Origin: Adiantum capillus-veneris
Taxonomy: Eukaryota; Streptophyta; Polypodiopsida; Polypodiales; Pteridaceae
DNA: 64,000 nucleotides
Assembly: GCA_014529385.2 (NCBI GenBank)
Contig: CM043960.1
Span: 121,679,543 to 121,743,542 of the forward strand
Reading direction: 5' to 3'
The first letter of the stretch is position 1, and each line of letters opens with the position of its first letter. The notes under the pieces are model-generated. The model made no database searches. It saw only the letters and a list, made by a program, of their open reading frames with translations, and was not told the DNA's origin. A program made the translations under genes and the position numbers. Shown here one piece after another: positions 45,321-58,603 of the stretch.

Positions 45321-45402
<82 letters not shown>
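45129..45402. repeat. Paired (CT)n(CA)n microsatellites
   Basis: Two CT-then-CA tracts (45129-45190 and 45325-45402) about 130 bases apart; both are conserved in unit B at 57440-57508 and 57650-57718 with other lengths. Confidence 0.9.
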
Positions 45403-45404
<2 letters not shown>

Positions 45405-45583
45405 TTCCCTTTGAGTGAGATAGGGCATTAAGGCACTGGGGAAGAGTCTTGTCATGTACACACACCATGCCCCTTGCAAGTTCAAGAGTATGAGCATCAT
45501 ACCTTACTTGAATGATTGACTTTTGATCACACTCAAGCTTGCGTCCATCACATTTCCAATCCAAACCACTCTCTACATACCTT

Positions 45584-45811
45584 TGTTACCATATACATGT
45601 GGTAGTGATGTGTGTGAATACACTAGGACCGCTGGGGCATTTTTTCCCTCTTTAGGAGGTTTTTCCCCCCGAGCATTGTATATACGCCCATCACTCTAGG
45701 GCTATCAGTCTTTCCATTGCACACTAAGTTAATATACTCTCTATTGTGTGCCTTGAACTTCCTTCGTCTTCTCCAAGCTGTGTGTGTTTCTCTGCAACCC
45801 TAATTCCAACA
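45584..45811 (+). repeat. Element 6, 5' LTR
   Basis: TGTTACC...TTCCAACA, 228 bases, matching 50432-50659. Confidence 0.95.
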
Positions 45812-45813
45812 AT

Positions 45814-45825
45814 TGGTATCAGAGC
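45814..45825 (+). other. Element 6 primer binding site
   Basis: TGGTATCAGAGC two bases after the LTR, complementary to the 3' end of plant initiator methionine tRNA. Confidence 0.85.
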
Positions 45826-46174
45826 AGGTCACGTCCTCCTGGGCTTAGTCGCCAGCTGCTCCAGTACACGCCTGCTCACCTTCTCCGATTTCAGTGAGCT
45901 TTGGCGAGCATTCGCAGGTCGATAAATACTTTGGGACAGCTCGTAGAGCTTAGGTCTACTCAGATTTTCGATTTGGGCTCATTTTGGTCTCCATTTCCAC
46001 TATAGGCAGTACTGCACATGCTATTTCGTCATTTTGTGCAGAATTTCAGTCAGTGCCGTTTTTTGCATAACAGGTGCCTTATAGTCTTCTACGGTTTGTG
46101 CTATATAGCACAAGTTGTTCCCGCTCCGTTTCTCCTATATTCGGGCAGTTTTCACATCAGGTGCAACATTTACC

Positions 46175-47150
46175 ATGGCTGACAACAACAACACCGATGT
46201 GTTCAAGATGTTTGTTGTTGAGGAGAGGTTGGATGGGCACAACTAACCTATGTGGGCTTATATGATGCAACATGTTCTTGTGTCAAAGGGTGTCTGGAAC
46301 ATTGTGCAGGGCATTGATGTACGTACTGGTTCTGAGGATGTAGGCGATGTTGAGGATGTTGCAGGTCTTGCTACAAGGATTGTAGCTGTTAGAGTTGTTT
46401 TGCCTACGGCAGAACAAGCTCGTTGGGATGTTAAGGATGCACAGGCTCATGCATTGATTGCGTTGTCTGTGAAGTGCACCATTGTTCCTCACATCCGTTT
46501 AGCAAAATCTGCAAAACAGGATTGGGATATCTTGGCTGGTCTTTATGCAAGTCGCAATGAGGCTAAAATTGCTTTGCTGCGTAAAGAGCTGGAATCGCAG
46601 ATTATGCATGAGGAAGATGATATGGACACTTTCCTTGCTAGTGTCAAGGATATCAATGAGCAGCTTATTTCTACAGGTGAAGTCATTTCAGACAGTTCAC
46701 TTGTGCAAATTGTTCTTGATGCCTTACCAGATTCTTACCAGACTTTTGCGAGTACTTGGAGACTTATGACCCAAGGAAATCCATAAGTTGTCAAGTTTGA
46801 TGCATTATGCACATTGCTGTTGCAAGAGTCACTTTCCAGAAAAAACAGGACTAGACAGCGTGCAGTTGAATGGGCTTTTATTGCTTCTCAAAGAAAGGGT
46901 GGTAACAGCAATGCAGCCACTTCTTATGGTTTTGCTGCGATTGGCAAAACTTATGTTCCTAATGCTTCTACTGGAAGCACTTCATCTGGCAATTCTGGTG
47001 ATAAGGGCAAAAAGAAGATGTGTTGCCATTATTGTAAAGCCAATGATCACTTGATCAAGTCGTGTCGTAAGTTGAAGGCCAAAGAGGCTAAGAAGAAAGA
47101 GGGTGGTTCCACTCCAAATGCTGGTTCCACTACAAATGCAGCCATTGTTG
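46175..47150 (+). pseudogene. Element 6 gag
   Basis: ATG 46175 (MADNNNTDVFKMFVVEERLDG). TAA at 46244-46246 after 23 codons; the next Met is at 46250, one codon later. The following frame is open to a second TAA (46784-46786) where element 2 has Glu. It carries WDILAGLYASRNEAK and LPDSYQTFASTWRLM, the gag capsid region, then after the stop a zinc knuckle CCHYCKANDHLIKSC near 47020-47065. A Lys-rich stretch follows and runs into protease in the same frame. Confidence 0.85.
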
Positions 47151-48172
47151 AGTCTTCTGTGAAAGGAGACTGTGTTGCTAATGTTGATGCAGAATGGGCT
47201 TTTAGCGTAGAGTGCACTTACAATCCTGTTGTCCATGATGCATGCTTGTCAGTTGCTGCAAATTCGCATGTGTGGTATTTCGACAGTGGTGCTACAAAGC
47301 ACATTACCTCACATCGTGAATTGTTTACCTCTCTCGAGTCTGTCCCTCATGGGAATTCAATCACTTGTGCCAACAACGCCTCTTATCCAGTTCAAGGAGT
47401 TGGAAAGATTGTGCTCAATGCTGCTAATGGCAGTTCCTTCACACTTGTTGATGCACTTTATGTACCTGGGATCAAGAAGAATCTCTTGTCTGTATCCGCA
47501 CTTGCTAAACTTGGACTTGTAGTCAAATTTGTGGATGACATATGTATAGTTCATGATCTCAGTTTTGGTGATGAAATTGTTGCATCTGGCCTTTTGTTCC
47601 ATGAGCTGTATAAGCTCACTTTGTATGACAAGTGTGGACAAAATTTTGCAAATGCTGTTGCAGATTCAAGGGCTATTTCATATGCAAAACTTTGGCATGC
47701 ACGTTTTGGTCATCTGAATTTTGCCAGTTTGCTCCGTTTGCAGAAATCTGATATGGTTGCTTCTTTGCCGCCTCTTGAAGCACCTGTCAAACATGTTTGT
47801 GAAGGCTGTATTTTGGGTAAGATGCAGCGTTCTAAGTTTCCAAAGGATGGTTCAGTTAGGGCCACATGCAAGTTGCAGCTTGTGCATAGTGATGTTTGTG
47901 GGCCCATTCAAACTCCGTCTTTGGGCAATTACCTGTACTTTGTGACTTTCATTGATGATTACTCTAGGCATGCATGGGTATTTCCGCTTAAAGCGAAGTC
48001 CGAAGTTTTTATGTGCTTCAAACAATTTCTGGCTATGGCTGAAAATGTCTCGAAATGTATTATGGGCACCCTCCGTTCCGATCGAGGGGGGGAGTATCTG
48101 CCTCAGGTCGCTGACGGAAATGGCATGATGTATGGTCAAAAGTCAAGCTTTTCCGCATTCTTTTTGGCTTGA
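47151..48172 (+). pseudogene. Element 6 protease and integrase, first part
   Basis: In frame with gag. Protease FDSGATKHIT near 47282. LYVPGIKKNLLSVSALAKLG. Integrase zinc finger HARFGHLNFASLL ... CEGCILGK near 47697-47820. Core: LVHSDVCGP with the first Asp and TLRSDRGGEY with the second, near 48070-48095. Straight after GGEY about 40 codons are missing relative to element 2, including the region with the catalytic Glu; 18 unrelated-looking bases fill the joint. The frame then shifts and stops at 48170. Confidence 0.85.
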
Positions 48173-49690
48173 GGCCATCATGTGTGCCACTTATGTACTT
48201 AACAGGTGTCCTACGAAATCTTTGCAGTCTATTACTCCATATGAAGCATGGCATGATAGAAACCCTTCTATTGAGCACATGCGTGTTTTTGGCTGTTTGG
48301 CATATGCTTTGGTGCCACAAGTGCAGCGCAAAAAATAGGATGATAAGGCTGTCAAATGTATTTTTGTTGGTTATACTGCTAAAAGCAAAGGTTACAGGTT
48401 GTATCATTCGCAAACAAAACATATTCTGGTTTCTCGGGATGTAGTGTTTGTGGAAGATTCTGTTCAGCCCTTGCTGTCATGTACTACTAGAGACAGTAAT
48501 GTAAGCTCACAGGACATTTATGACACTTTGTTGCCTCTTTTCAGTGGTGGAAATACGAATGTAAGTTCCAATGAGGCAAATGTACAACCTATGGGGGTTT
48601 CTAAAAATGTTACAGATCAGCCTATTACTGATGCAGATGTACATGATGTACTTGATGAGGAAAGGGCTGAAAATGAGCAAGCTAGAGGTATGCCAAAATG
48701 GCTGGTGCACACTTTGTGTGACAGTAAATTGGATGCACCTTTGTCTAGTCGTACTCGTTCAGGCTCTCGCCATGCATCTTATGCATCAGATTGTTATGCT
48801 TTGGCTGTGTCTAGCTTACAAGATGTTGAGGAGCCTCTGTCTTTTGATGAAGCACAGAATTCAGAAAATTGGATGGCTGCCATGCAATCAGAATATGATG
48901 CACTTATAGAAAATGACACATGGACTTTATGTGATTTGCCTCCTGGCAAAAAGGCCATTGGTACGAAGTGGGTTTACAAGTTGAAACGCAAGCCGGATGG
49001 TGAGATCGATCGCCATAAGGCTCGACTTGTTGCAAAGGGTTATGAACAACAAAAAGGCATTGATTATGAAAAGACTTTTGCTCCCACTTGTCGTATGACT
49101 ACTGTGCGTTTTCTATGTGCATTGGCATCTCATTTTGGTTGGGATGTACATCAATCAGACATTGTTACTGCTTTCTTGAATGGTGACATATTTGAGGAAG
49201 TTTATGTAACGCAACCTCGCGGTTTTGTCATAAAAGGACAAGAGGACAAAGTGTACAGATGTAAGAAGGCTTTGTATGGGTTGAAGCAATCTCCTCGTGT
49301 TTGGTATGAGAAAGCTGACACTCATTTGGTCAAACAAGGCTTTCGTAATAGTCCAACAGAAAGCACATTGTATGTAAAGCGTGAGGGTGATGTACTTGTC
49401 ATTGTGGTTCTTTATGTGGATGATTTGCTGATCACTGGACCAAATGAGAGACATATTGCTAAAATTAAGGCTGATTTGAATGCTACTTTCAAGATGAAAG
49501 ATTTGGGGCTGTTGCATCATTACTTGGGTATACAGTTTAAGCAGTGTGATGATGGTATTGCCTTGTGTCAGAAAAGTTACATAGAGACATTGCTATGTAA
49601 GTTTGGACTTGAGGATTGCAAACCTATTTCCACTCCCATGGAAATAGGTTTGAAGTTGAGTCGACATGATCCTGCTGATGTCAGTCACTC
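48132..49690 (+). pseudogene. Element 6 integrase end and reverse transcriptase
   Basis: A new frame resumes CMVKSQAFPHSFWLEAI through RVFGCLAYALVPQ, then TAG at 48336, then 461 codons open (48399-49784). RT motifs: KAIGTKWVYKLKRKPDGEID, KARLVAKGYEQQKGIDYEKT, DIVTAFLNGDIFEEVY, KKALYGLKQSPRVWY, the catalytic YVDD at 49413-49424, and KMKDLGLLHHYLGI. The match to RNase H is lost near 49690 through a frameshift. Confidence 0.9.
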
Positions 49691-50356
49691 TTTACCAAAC
49701 TGCTGTTGGCTGCCTCATTTATGTATGCAACATGAGGCCAGATATTCAGTTTGCATTCTCACAGGTCAGCAGATTCATGCATAGCCCAGGGTCTAAGCAT
49801 TGGCAGGCTGTCAAGAGGATTTTCCGCTACCTTAGTGGCACTTTACATCTTGGCTTGTTTTATCCCAAGGGGGGATCATTGCCGCCAGACTTACATGCTT
49901 TTTCGGACTCAGATTGGTTTTGACACGAGAGTGTCCACAAGTGGTTTTTGTTTCATGCTTGGCAGTTCATGTATATCATGGTTGAGCAAGAAGCAACCTA
50001 GTGTGGCCACTTCGAGTTGTGAGGCTGAGTATAGGGCAGTCTTCACAGCTACGGTTGAGTGTGTATGGCTCATACGCCTCATGGCTGATTTGGGTGTTGG
50101 ATAGGACACTGCCAACACTATCTACACTGACAGTCAGAGCGCATTGGCAGTTGCGAGGAACCTAGTTTTTCATGCTCACACAAAGCACATTGAGGTGCAT
50201 TACCACTATGTCAGGGAGAGGCTCTCAGCAGGAGAGATCAGCTTGGCTTATGTGCCAACACACGACAACCTTGCAGATCTTTTCACAAAGGCATTGTCTC
50301 GTGAGAAGCTTGAAGCTTTCCGCAAAGCTTTGGGCTTACTCCCCTTTGTGAACTGA
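49690..50356 (+). pseudogene. Element 6 RNase H
   Basis: After the frameshift: CLIYVCNMRPDIQFAFSQVS and FSDSDWF near 49905. A second shift, then SCEAEYRAVFTATVE, a TAG at 50102, YTDSQSALAVARN and VPTHDNLADLFTKAL, the RNase H C-terminus of copia elements, ending FVN at 50354-50356. The D, E, D acid pattern is visible but spread over frames. Confidence 0.85.
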
Positions 50357-50431
50357 TCATGTTCTTAGGGCATGGCACTTCCCTTTACTCATTTGCCAAC
50401 TCTCATTCACCGCATCACTCCAGGGGGGATT

Positions 50432-50659
50432 TGTTACCATATACATGTGGTAGTGATGTGTGTGAACACACTAGGACCGCTGGGGCATTTTTTCCCTTTT
50501 TAGGAGGTTTTTCCCCCCGAGCATTGTATGTACGCCCATCACTCTAGGGTTATCAATCTTTCCATTGCACACTAAGTTAATATACTCTCTATTGTGTGCC
50601 TTGAGCTTCCTTCGTCTTCTCCAAGCTGTGTGTGTTTCTCTGCAAACCTAATTCCAACA
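50432..50659 (+). repeat. Element 6, 3' LTR
   Basis: 228 bases matching the 5' LTR, preceded by a six-G polypurine tract and followed by ACCTT. Confidence 0.95.
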
Positions 50660-50807
50660 ACCTTTCTCTCTTAACGGCTTCGTGGACTCTCAATTGCCAT
50701 CCTCATATTTGTAGTCCTCAAGCATCAATCGTCACTAATTAGCTCAAAATATAGCATACAAGATGTTTCATTTGGTCGCATAGGTCATACTCGACTTTCA
50801 CATGATA

Positions 50808-50909
<102 letters not shown>

Positions 50910-51105
50910 CTCTTTGGATTGTTTCCCTGATGTTTTTCGTGCATGTGAATAAGAAGAGGAAAATGGAATAACCTGTCTATCACCAAGCATGGTATATTGG
51001 AATCCCATTTCCCTCTTAGGTGTTCATGACTTGTCGATGGAAAAATCTTTGAGGTCCCTTGGGAGTGGAGCGGTTCCGTTCCCTTGATGCTAAAAACCTC
51101 CCGTC

Positions 51106-51152
<47 letters not shown>

Positions 51153-51538
51153 CTCTATCTCTGTCCCCCCCCCCCCCCCCCCCCCTTCCCCTTATGAGCC
51201 TCTCTTGCTTTTCTATGCTTCTCTCCGAGGACTTGATGTCAATGCAAGTGAATGGATGTGCCCCTTTAGCCTCAGTGGCACTCACCAAGGGCTTAAGCAT
51301 AGTTGCACCCATGGTTGTGCTCCCATTCAAAACCTCACCAAAATTTTAAGCTCACAAACGTCCACTGACTCGCACAAACATACAAAGTTCCTCTCCATGT
51401 GTAACGCATGAGTAACTTGGGATGCCCCTTTTAGTAGAAAGGAAGAAAGTATTGAGAAATATTGAGAAGGGTCTGAATCATGGGAGTGTGCGATGATAAT
51501 GCAATTCCTCACGTACCAATTTGGGGTCGACTAATGTA

Positions 51539-51571
<33 letters not shown>

Positions 51572-54536
51572 TGAGAGAGAGAGAGAGAGAGAGAGAGAAA
51601 ATGTATACACTTTATTGCCAAAATTACCGATTCCCAAGCTTTCAAGCTCCATCAATGTGCATGTGTGTGTGCACACACACAATCCCTCTTCTTCAACTTT
51701 CAATGCTTCTTTCCTTGCTGTGTGTGTATGTGTGTGTATAGCACACACTTCTTCACTAAGGCTTCAATCCTTGCCCACACCATCACTACCTTGCTTTCCC
51801 CTCTAGCGCTGCTTTTGCACTTTTCAATTGTGTTAATTTCAGCCTTGCTTGATTTTAGCATCTTGCTAAGGTTGATATATAGAGAAGAAACTTTGCAAAT
51901 TTGCTCACTCGTGAGCTACTTTGCAAAAATTGCCCGATTTGTTCTTCAAATCCATGAGATCCTTTCCCCAAAACTCCAAATCTTTAAAGCTTTTGCCAAG
52001 GTTCACCCATTTTTGCAAATCCACTCCGAAGTCTTGAGCCTTAGCTCGCACAGGAAGCACTCGCACATGCTGTCTGCATAGGCTCTGATACCACTTGATG
52101 AGCACGACAAAGGCAATGTGGCATGGGTACATGCGTGTGTGTGGTGAGGAAGATGTGATGTGTGGGTGGAGCAAGCCTCTCAGAAGGGGGACAAGAGAGA
52201 GTGCTCCTTACTCTTGTATATGTACAAAGAATAAGGGGAAAAGATTGGGTGGTTGGATACAATGTTTGGCCTAGGGTAAGGCACACCGCCTTTACCTCAA
52301 AACTAGGTGATGGTGTTGACAAAGATGCTAATATATGGGATGAATACTTTCCAGCTTATGGAGTTGCTTAATGAAATGTATTTAGTGTATGCCTTTTGTT
52401 TTGTTTTGTTTTCATTGGATAGAATAACACTGACAATGTCTTTATGTGACTATAGTCTGAGAATGGAGGATGACAATTAGTTGCATGAATGCACTACAAT
52501 TGGATGACTCATTGCGAAAAATTAAGAACCCTCGGTTGGAAAGGTTGGAAAATATGCTTATGCAAATTTGAAGGAGTTGTTTGGAGATACGGATGCCATT
52601 GGTGGTTCCCTCAAAAAGTTTTGATAGATTCTTATGGAGATATGGTCACAGTTTGTGTGACACCATATCATGATGAGACTGCCTAATATAGCTTGTGTTA
52701 GTCTATGTACCTACCAATGTGTGTGACTTCCATTAGCTTGTGTGACATGAGTCTCTATGAAGGTCTTTCAATAGTTTCCAAAGTTCAAGGGAAGGGTTGT
52801 TTGGTATGTGGCCTTTAACTTATGCCATAACATGTTGGTGTGTACCATCTCCAGTCTAGTCAACATCCAGTCATTAAGAAACCATGTGATAGCATGTGGG
52901 CTTAAGTGAGTTGCAGAAGGAGCCAAAGAGTGCCCTTTGGATCTTACATTGGGAGGCTGACCTCTGCCCTTTGGGGAGATGCCTCTTACCCCTTGACAGG
53001 TGCACCTAACCATTGTACTTCCACTTACACTAGCCTTGCTACTCCTATATAAGTAGCCACACTTTATACACACACTAGTAGTGTTGCTAGTTCATCTCAT
53101 AATCAAGTATTGTTGTTGGCTTTTCCACTTTGTGCATTGTCTGATCTCTATCTTTAATCTCTCACTATAAATGCTACTCTAATCATTCCACCTCAACCCT
53201 AGCTCTTACATAAGGCTGTAGATGTATTGAAAATCGCAATTGATGACTATGGAGCCAATGTCGTCCATGCACAAGCCTGCAAGTTGGAGGAGCACATCTC
53301 ACTTCTCCACAATGAAATTACATCACTAAAAATGCAAGTAAATAGACTAAATTCTTTGATATGTAGATTTTCTAATATTCTCAATAGGAATAAATTCTAG
53401 TTTTTGATATAGCTTGTCCAATGGAACAAACACGTGTAAATACTATGCATGTAATAAAATGGTGTCGTTTGCTTGCTAATTCACTGTACCCACATTCCTA
53501 CAAATTTTTGCTTCGAAAAATTAAACGTAATTTAGTGATTTCTAGATCTTCTTGGCAAGTCATGGTGCATCAACCTCTCCCACAAGCCAAGGCATGGCTT
53601 AATTTGTTTTTTGATGATTGTAATAATTAGGTTTGATTTTTATAATAACCAAGCCTAGGCAAGGTAAGAACATTATGGAACCTCACTTTGGTTCGGTTTC
53701 ATAATGCTTTGGGCATTTTGTTGAGATTTTAATACATTTCCCCACTCACAATTGTGAGTTTGGTAAAAAAAAAAAAAACCCATTATGGAGCCTTACTAAC
53801 TAATAAGGTTTAAGTGATTACCCAAGGAATAATCGTGGCTCGAGTCGATGCAAGACTCTCCTCCAAAATCGACCTCTAGCATTCGTGTCTTCGATCTATA
53901 GTTTTTGAGCTAACCAAACCACCACGAGCAACTCGCTATCTATCGAGTGACTTTTAATCGATAAAAAAATACTCCTTCCCCAACCCCACACACATATGCA
54001 TGACTTCCCACATGTCAGCTCTCGAAAGACAACTGTAAAGCTCAAAATGCCGAGTGGCTCCTCGTATCATCACTTGTTACGTGTTTGCCCTTCTGTTCGT
54101 GTCGTGCTACATGCCATCCCATTTCCTATGCTTCTTGCCTCGCTTTTGTTTTCTTTCCGTCTTTAATCACCAAGGGGGTATCTTGTAACATAGCTGATAG
54201 AGCGAACATAGTATGGTGGAACGTGAGGTCGAATGAGGTTCCAATTAATTGAGGTCTTGTTGAGATAAAGACAAGCACGTCCATTGAGAGGGAAAGATTC
54301 AAACCTAATGAGCGTTTGGTATTAAAAGGTGAAATCCAAGAAGATCTAGGGAAAGGATATGAATGAGTTAGGAATGGTATGGTCACAAAAAATTGATGCT
54401 TTTCAGTAGGATTCCTTTCTTGAACTTGATAAAAGTCCTTTGAAGATATGCATAAGACTTTCTTTTGGACTTTTCTATGAAAAGTAAGATAAGAGGCACC
54501 TAGCACTACCAATAAAGATTTTGTGTTTGCTTAAAG

Positions 54537-54537
54537 G

Positions 54538-54609
<72 letters not shown>

Positions 54610-54625
54610 CATATAATATATAAGG
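54537..54625. repeat. (TA)n microsatellite
   Basis: A long imperfect TA tract; the unit A counterpart (43231-43258) is about one third as long. Confidence 0.9.
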
Positions 54626-55100
54626 TGGTCTATTTATTTGTTTGCAAAGAAGTTAAAGGTTTGCACAAGTACCATGGAGGAGTATAGTAGGGCTAGAGCC
54701 TAGAATTGGCCCACCATGAGCCTTGACATTTGCAAATTGCAACTAGATCTCCCTCTTACAATTTACAAAGAGACTTTTTCCTCTTTTTTGCCCTACCCCA
54801 AAGGGGTGAGGCCATAGCGATGACTCCCCTTTTTTCCTAGGGAAAAAGGAGAGTTAATTTTTTTCCTTCGTACTTTTTTTGATTGGCAGATGGGGTAGTG
54901 GGGTATTCATTATTTGCAACATCTCAAGGAAATGATGAAATGGAGAGGCCGACTCGGTCGAGGGAGGAAAGGGAGAGAGAGAGAGAGTACTGAGCTGAGG
55001 GAGGAAAGGGAAAGAGAGAGAGAGAGAGTACTGAGCATAGAGTATGTCTACAAATCTACATCAAAATGCGCCAACGGAGACAACTTGGGCATCAACGCGC

Positions 55101-55104
<4 letters not shown>

Positions 55105-55150
<46 letters not shown>
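55105..55150. repeat. (GA)n microsatellite
   Basis: About 23 GA units within the unit B private segment, with shorter GA runs near 54973-54987 and 55012-55027. Confidence 0.9.
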
Positions 55151-55153
<3 letters not shown>

Positions 55154-55343
55154 ATTTATGTGGGCATCATGAGCAATACAGACAGCGGCTGTGAGATAGA
55201 GACAGTAGGTAGTCATGCAATTGGCGATGCCATAGGATTTGAGTGGGGGCAGTAATGTGTTACGCATCGCAAGGAGAGGTGAGCATTGAAGCTCTGAGCA
55301 ACTCATGGGAGGGGGGTTGTGAATGGCGAGGCAGATTACTGAA

Positions 55344-55803
55344 GGGGATGTGAGCTCTCCTTTATTAGAGCTACGGAAGGTAAAGGCAAGGGTGGAGCAT
55401 GTCCAGGGTCGGGGATACAGGCTTCAATGAGGGAATACCCCTCACGTCGCAACAGGGGTTTTATTTTCGAACGCGTGCAACTTTTGTATGGCAGGTTGAT
55501 TGTGTCTGCAGCACTGGCAGATTGCCCAATGATTTGCGGGTCAGGGGCTGCATGATTGCTTTGCTGATTTGCTTGACCAAGATCATTAGGTTCAGAGGCA
55601 TTCTCAGCTTGCCCAAGTACTGAATCAGAGGCCTTTGATTCTTTGCCTACAACAGCTTGCTCACCTTGGCCGGTTGGGGAGTCAGAGGCTACTTGCTTAA
55701 TCGCTTGCCCGTGATCATGCGGGTCAGAGGCTTTTGATTCTGCTTGCTCAGTAAGTTCTGCTTTCGGGTCAGAGGCGGTTTGACCCGAAAGCGGAGAAGT
55801 TCA
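55344..55803 (-). CDS. Repeat-rich open frame without ATG
   Basis: On the minus strand a frame is open for about 150 codons, from just after a TGA at 55804-55806 to TAA at 55344-55346. It contains no Met. It encodes six degenerate repeats of ASD(P/S)-x-GQA type: TASDPKAELTEQAESK, ASDPHDHGQAIKQV, ASDSPTGQGEQ, ASDSVLGQAEN, ASEPNDLGQANQQ, APDPQIIGQSAS, then a basic stretch and a Pro/Leu-rich tail. The rest is hydrophilic, Gln/Ala/Asp-rich and probably disordered. Lack of a start suggests an internal or last exon of a captured gene fragment. The family is not recognised. It lies wholly in the segment private to unit B. Confidence 0.35.
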
Positions 55804-57465
55804 AGCACGAAAGTTGGGGAGATCGCAATTTCAAGAGTCAAATCAAAAACTAAACTTGGACGAGCATTAAACTTGGACAATCTGGGAAATGTATATCACC
55901 TCACAATATAATGTCATAAAATTGATTATGCATACATGATGCATGTGCGGGTGAGGTGGTTAGCTTATGTGACGTTGAACCCGGACTGTAAGATCATCGT
56001 TTCAAATCTTGGTAGCGTGCCTCGTTTTTCTCATTGAGCAGGTTTACTGCGCTTAGCTTTTTGCACGATCGTGTTTAGTGCATCTTGAGATCCTGTCCCT
56101 CAACCTAAATCGTCGATCCCATTACTCTGCCCCCCCCCCCCCCCCCAAAACAAAACAAAACACAATAAAAAACCCACCAAATATTTGAGAAACATTTTCT
56201 TTAATATTAGCACTTAGATTGTTTTTTAAAAATCTTTATTGATTAATTTAAAGGGAAATTACTCTCTTTGTCACTTTGCTTTTTTCCTACCATTTTTAGA
56301 TTTTCTAAATGAGGAGTTGTCTCTTTTAAGCACTGCTCTCTAGAGATCTGTGAGCTTCATCTTTGGACTTTCTTGTAGCTAAGCCCCAAAGAGAATCTAG
56401 ACTTTAGCCTTTGACTACTCTCTCCCCAATAAGTGGGAGGCAAACATGTAAATTCAACGTTGGGAAAAAGTGTGCCTTGAACTCATTAGAAATTTAAGAC
56501 AACTTATCGAGAGGAGATTGAAAAAGGAAAATTTAGTTTAAATTCTATAAGAAAATAGTAACAATATGCTTAAAAATAAAGTTTACTTTATAAAAAGTTT
56601 TGCTTAAGAATTAACCTAAAGAGATTTTTGTATATTTTAAATAAAGGTTTTTCCCAAGTACTGTGTAGACTCTATGATTTGTGGGCATGGTCATCCTAGG
56701 TTAACTCCTCATAAGGTCAAAGAAGGTCCTTGCTTTGTTAAAATAGTGACTAGCCTACTCATTCTCTTGCCTCTCTCACAAACACATACAAAGAGTTTAC
56801 CCTTCCTTTCTTCTTGACCAAGAGGCTTGAGCTCTTTCTTAGTAGAAGCCTTTGACCGACAATTCAAGTCCCTTTCTAAGGCAAACCCATCCTCTCGACA
56901 AGAAACTTCCCTTTCTTTGTCTCCCACGTTTGTGCATTGCCATATTTGTTGCAATCATGCATTAAGCCTCCTATACATCAAAACCATTTGCACCACCAAA
57001 GGATAGAGGACTATACATGATTATGAGGATAGTCCCCACGGGCGAGTTATAAAATGGTGCCTTACATGTCAGAGATTGGAGAACATGATGGGTTGCGGTA
57101 CTTTATTGGGTGCTTTCATCCCTAACCCTTTGCACACCACCAGTGCTCACATATCCTGATTTGTTGTGTAAATTTTTCAATTGTAAATTCGTGGAGGTTT
57201 GATTTTCAAGGTAAAAAATTGGGCATTTTAGTTGTAAGCCTTGGCGAATACCCTAGATTTTGGCATAAATCTTGGTTGTTTAACTAGTTTGCCCTTAAAA
57301 AACATGGCCAAGAAAATGGTTTTTTTCGAGCAGTGCTCATCACCTACGTATGCACTTGATGTTTAATTTTGAACTCTACTATGGCAAAAATAGCCCACAT
57401 CTTATGCTAGTACAAGTTTAGTGACTTTCGCAACAAGTAATCTCTCTCTCTCTCTCTCTCTCTCA

Positions 57466-57510
<45 letters not shown>

Positions 57511-57654
57511 ATTCATCCCTTTTGCAACTCATTCTCTCACAATGGATCAAATGCCATTGGAAATCACGTGCAATCATAAGTGCCATAATGTTCTCTGGAA
57601 GCCCACATTGCAAGAGCCCTTGACAATTTCCATGCCCCTTCTCTCTTCTTCTCC

Positions 57655-57715
<61 letters not shown>

Positions 57716-58603
57716 ACAGATTCCCTTTGAGTGAGATAGGACATTAAGGCACCGGGGAAGAGTCTTGTCATGTACGCACACCATGCCCCTTGCAAGTTCA
57801 AGAGTATGAGCATCATACCTTACTTGAATGATCGACTTTTGATCACACTCAAGCTTGCTTCCATCACATTTTCAATCCAAACCACTCTCTACATACCTTT
57901 CTCTCTTAACCGCTTCGTGGACTCTCAATTGCCATCCTCATATTTGTAGTCCTCAAGCATCAAAAGTCACTAATTAGCTCAAAATATAGCATACAAGATG
58001 TTTCATTTGGTCGCATAGGTCATATTCGACTTTCACATGATAATACAATCTCTCTCTCTCTCTCTCTCTCTATGTCGGAGGTCTCTTTGGATTGTTTCCC
58101 TGATGTTTTTTGTGCGTGTGAATAAGAAGAGGAAAATGGAATAACTTGTCTATCACCCAAGCATGGTAGATTGGAATCCCATTTCCCTCTTAGGTGTTCA
58201 TGACTTGTGGGTGGAAAAATCTTTGAGGTCCCTTGGGAGCGGAGCGGTTCCGTTCCCCTGATGCTAAAAACTTCTCTTCACTCTGCCTGTGTGTGTATAT
58301 GTGTGTCTATCTTCATCTCTATCTCCCCCCCCCCCCCCCCCCCCCCCCTTATGAGCCTCTCTTGCTTTTCTATGCTTCTCTCCCAGGACTTGATGTCAAT
58401 GCAAGTGAATAGATGTGCCCCTTTAGCCTCAGTGGCACTCACCAAGGGCTTAAGCATAGTTGCACCCATGGTTGTGCTCCCATACAAAATCTCACCAAAA
58501 TTTTAAGCTCACAAACGTCCATTGACTCACACAAATATACAAAGTTCCTCTCCATGTGTAAGGCATGAGTAACTTGGGATGCCCCTTTTAGTAGAAAGGA
58601 AGA

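Larger units (their letters stand above)
45584..50659 (+). mobile_element. Element 6: full-length Ty1/copia retrotransposon
   Basis: 5076 bases with 228-base LTRs (about seven differences by eye), primer site at 45814, polypurine tract CCAGGGGGGATT before the 3' LTR, and target-site duplication ACCTT at 45579-45583 and 50660-50664. Gag, protease, integrase, reverse transcriptase and RNase H are in copia order. Three in-frame stops before or within pol, a deletion in integrase and two later frameshifts make it non-autonomous. Unit B has the empty site (57895-57899). Confidence 0.95.
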
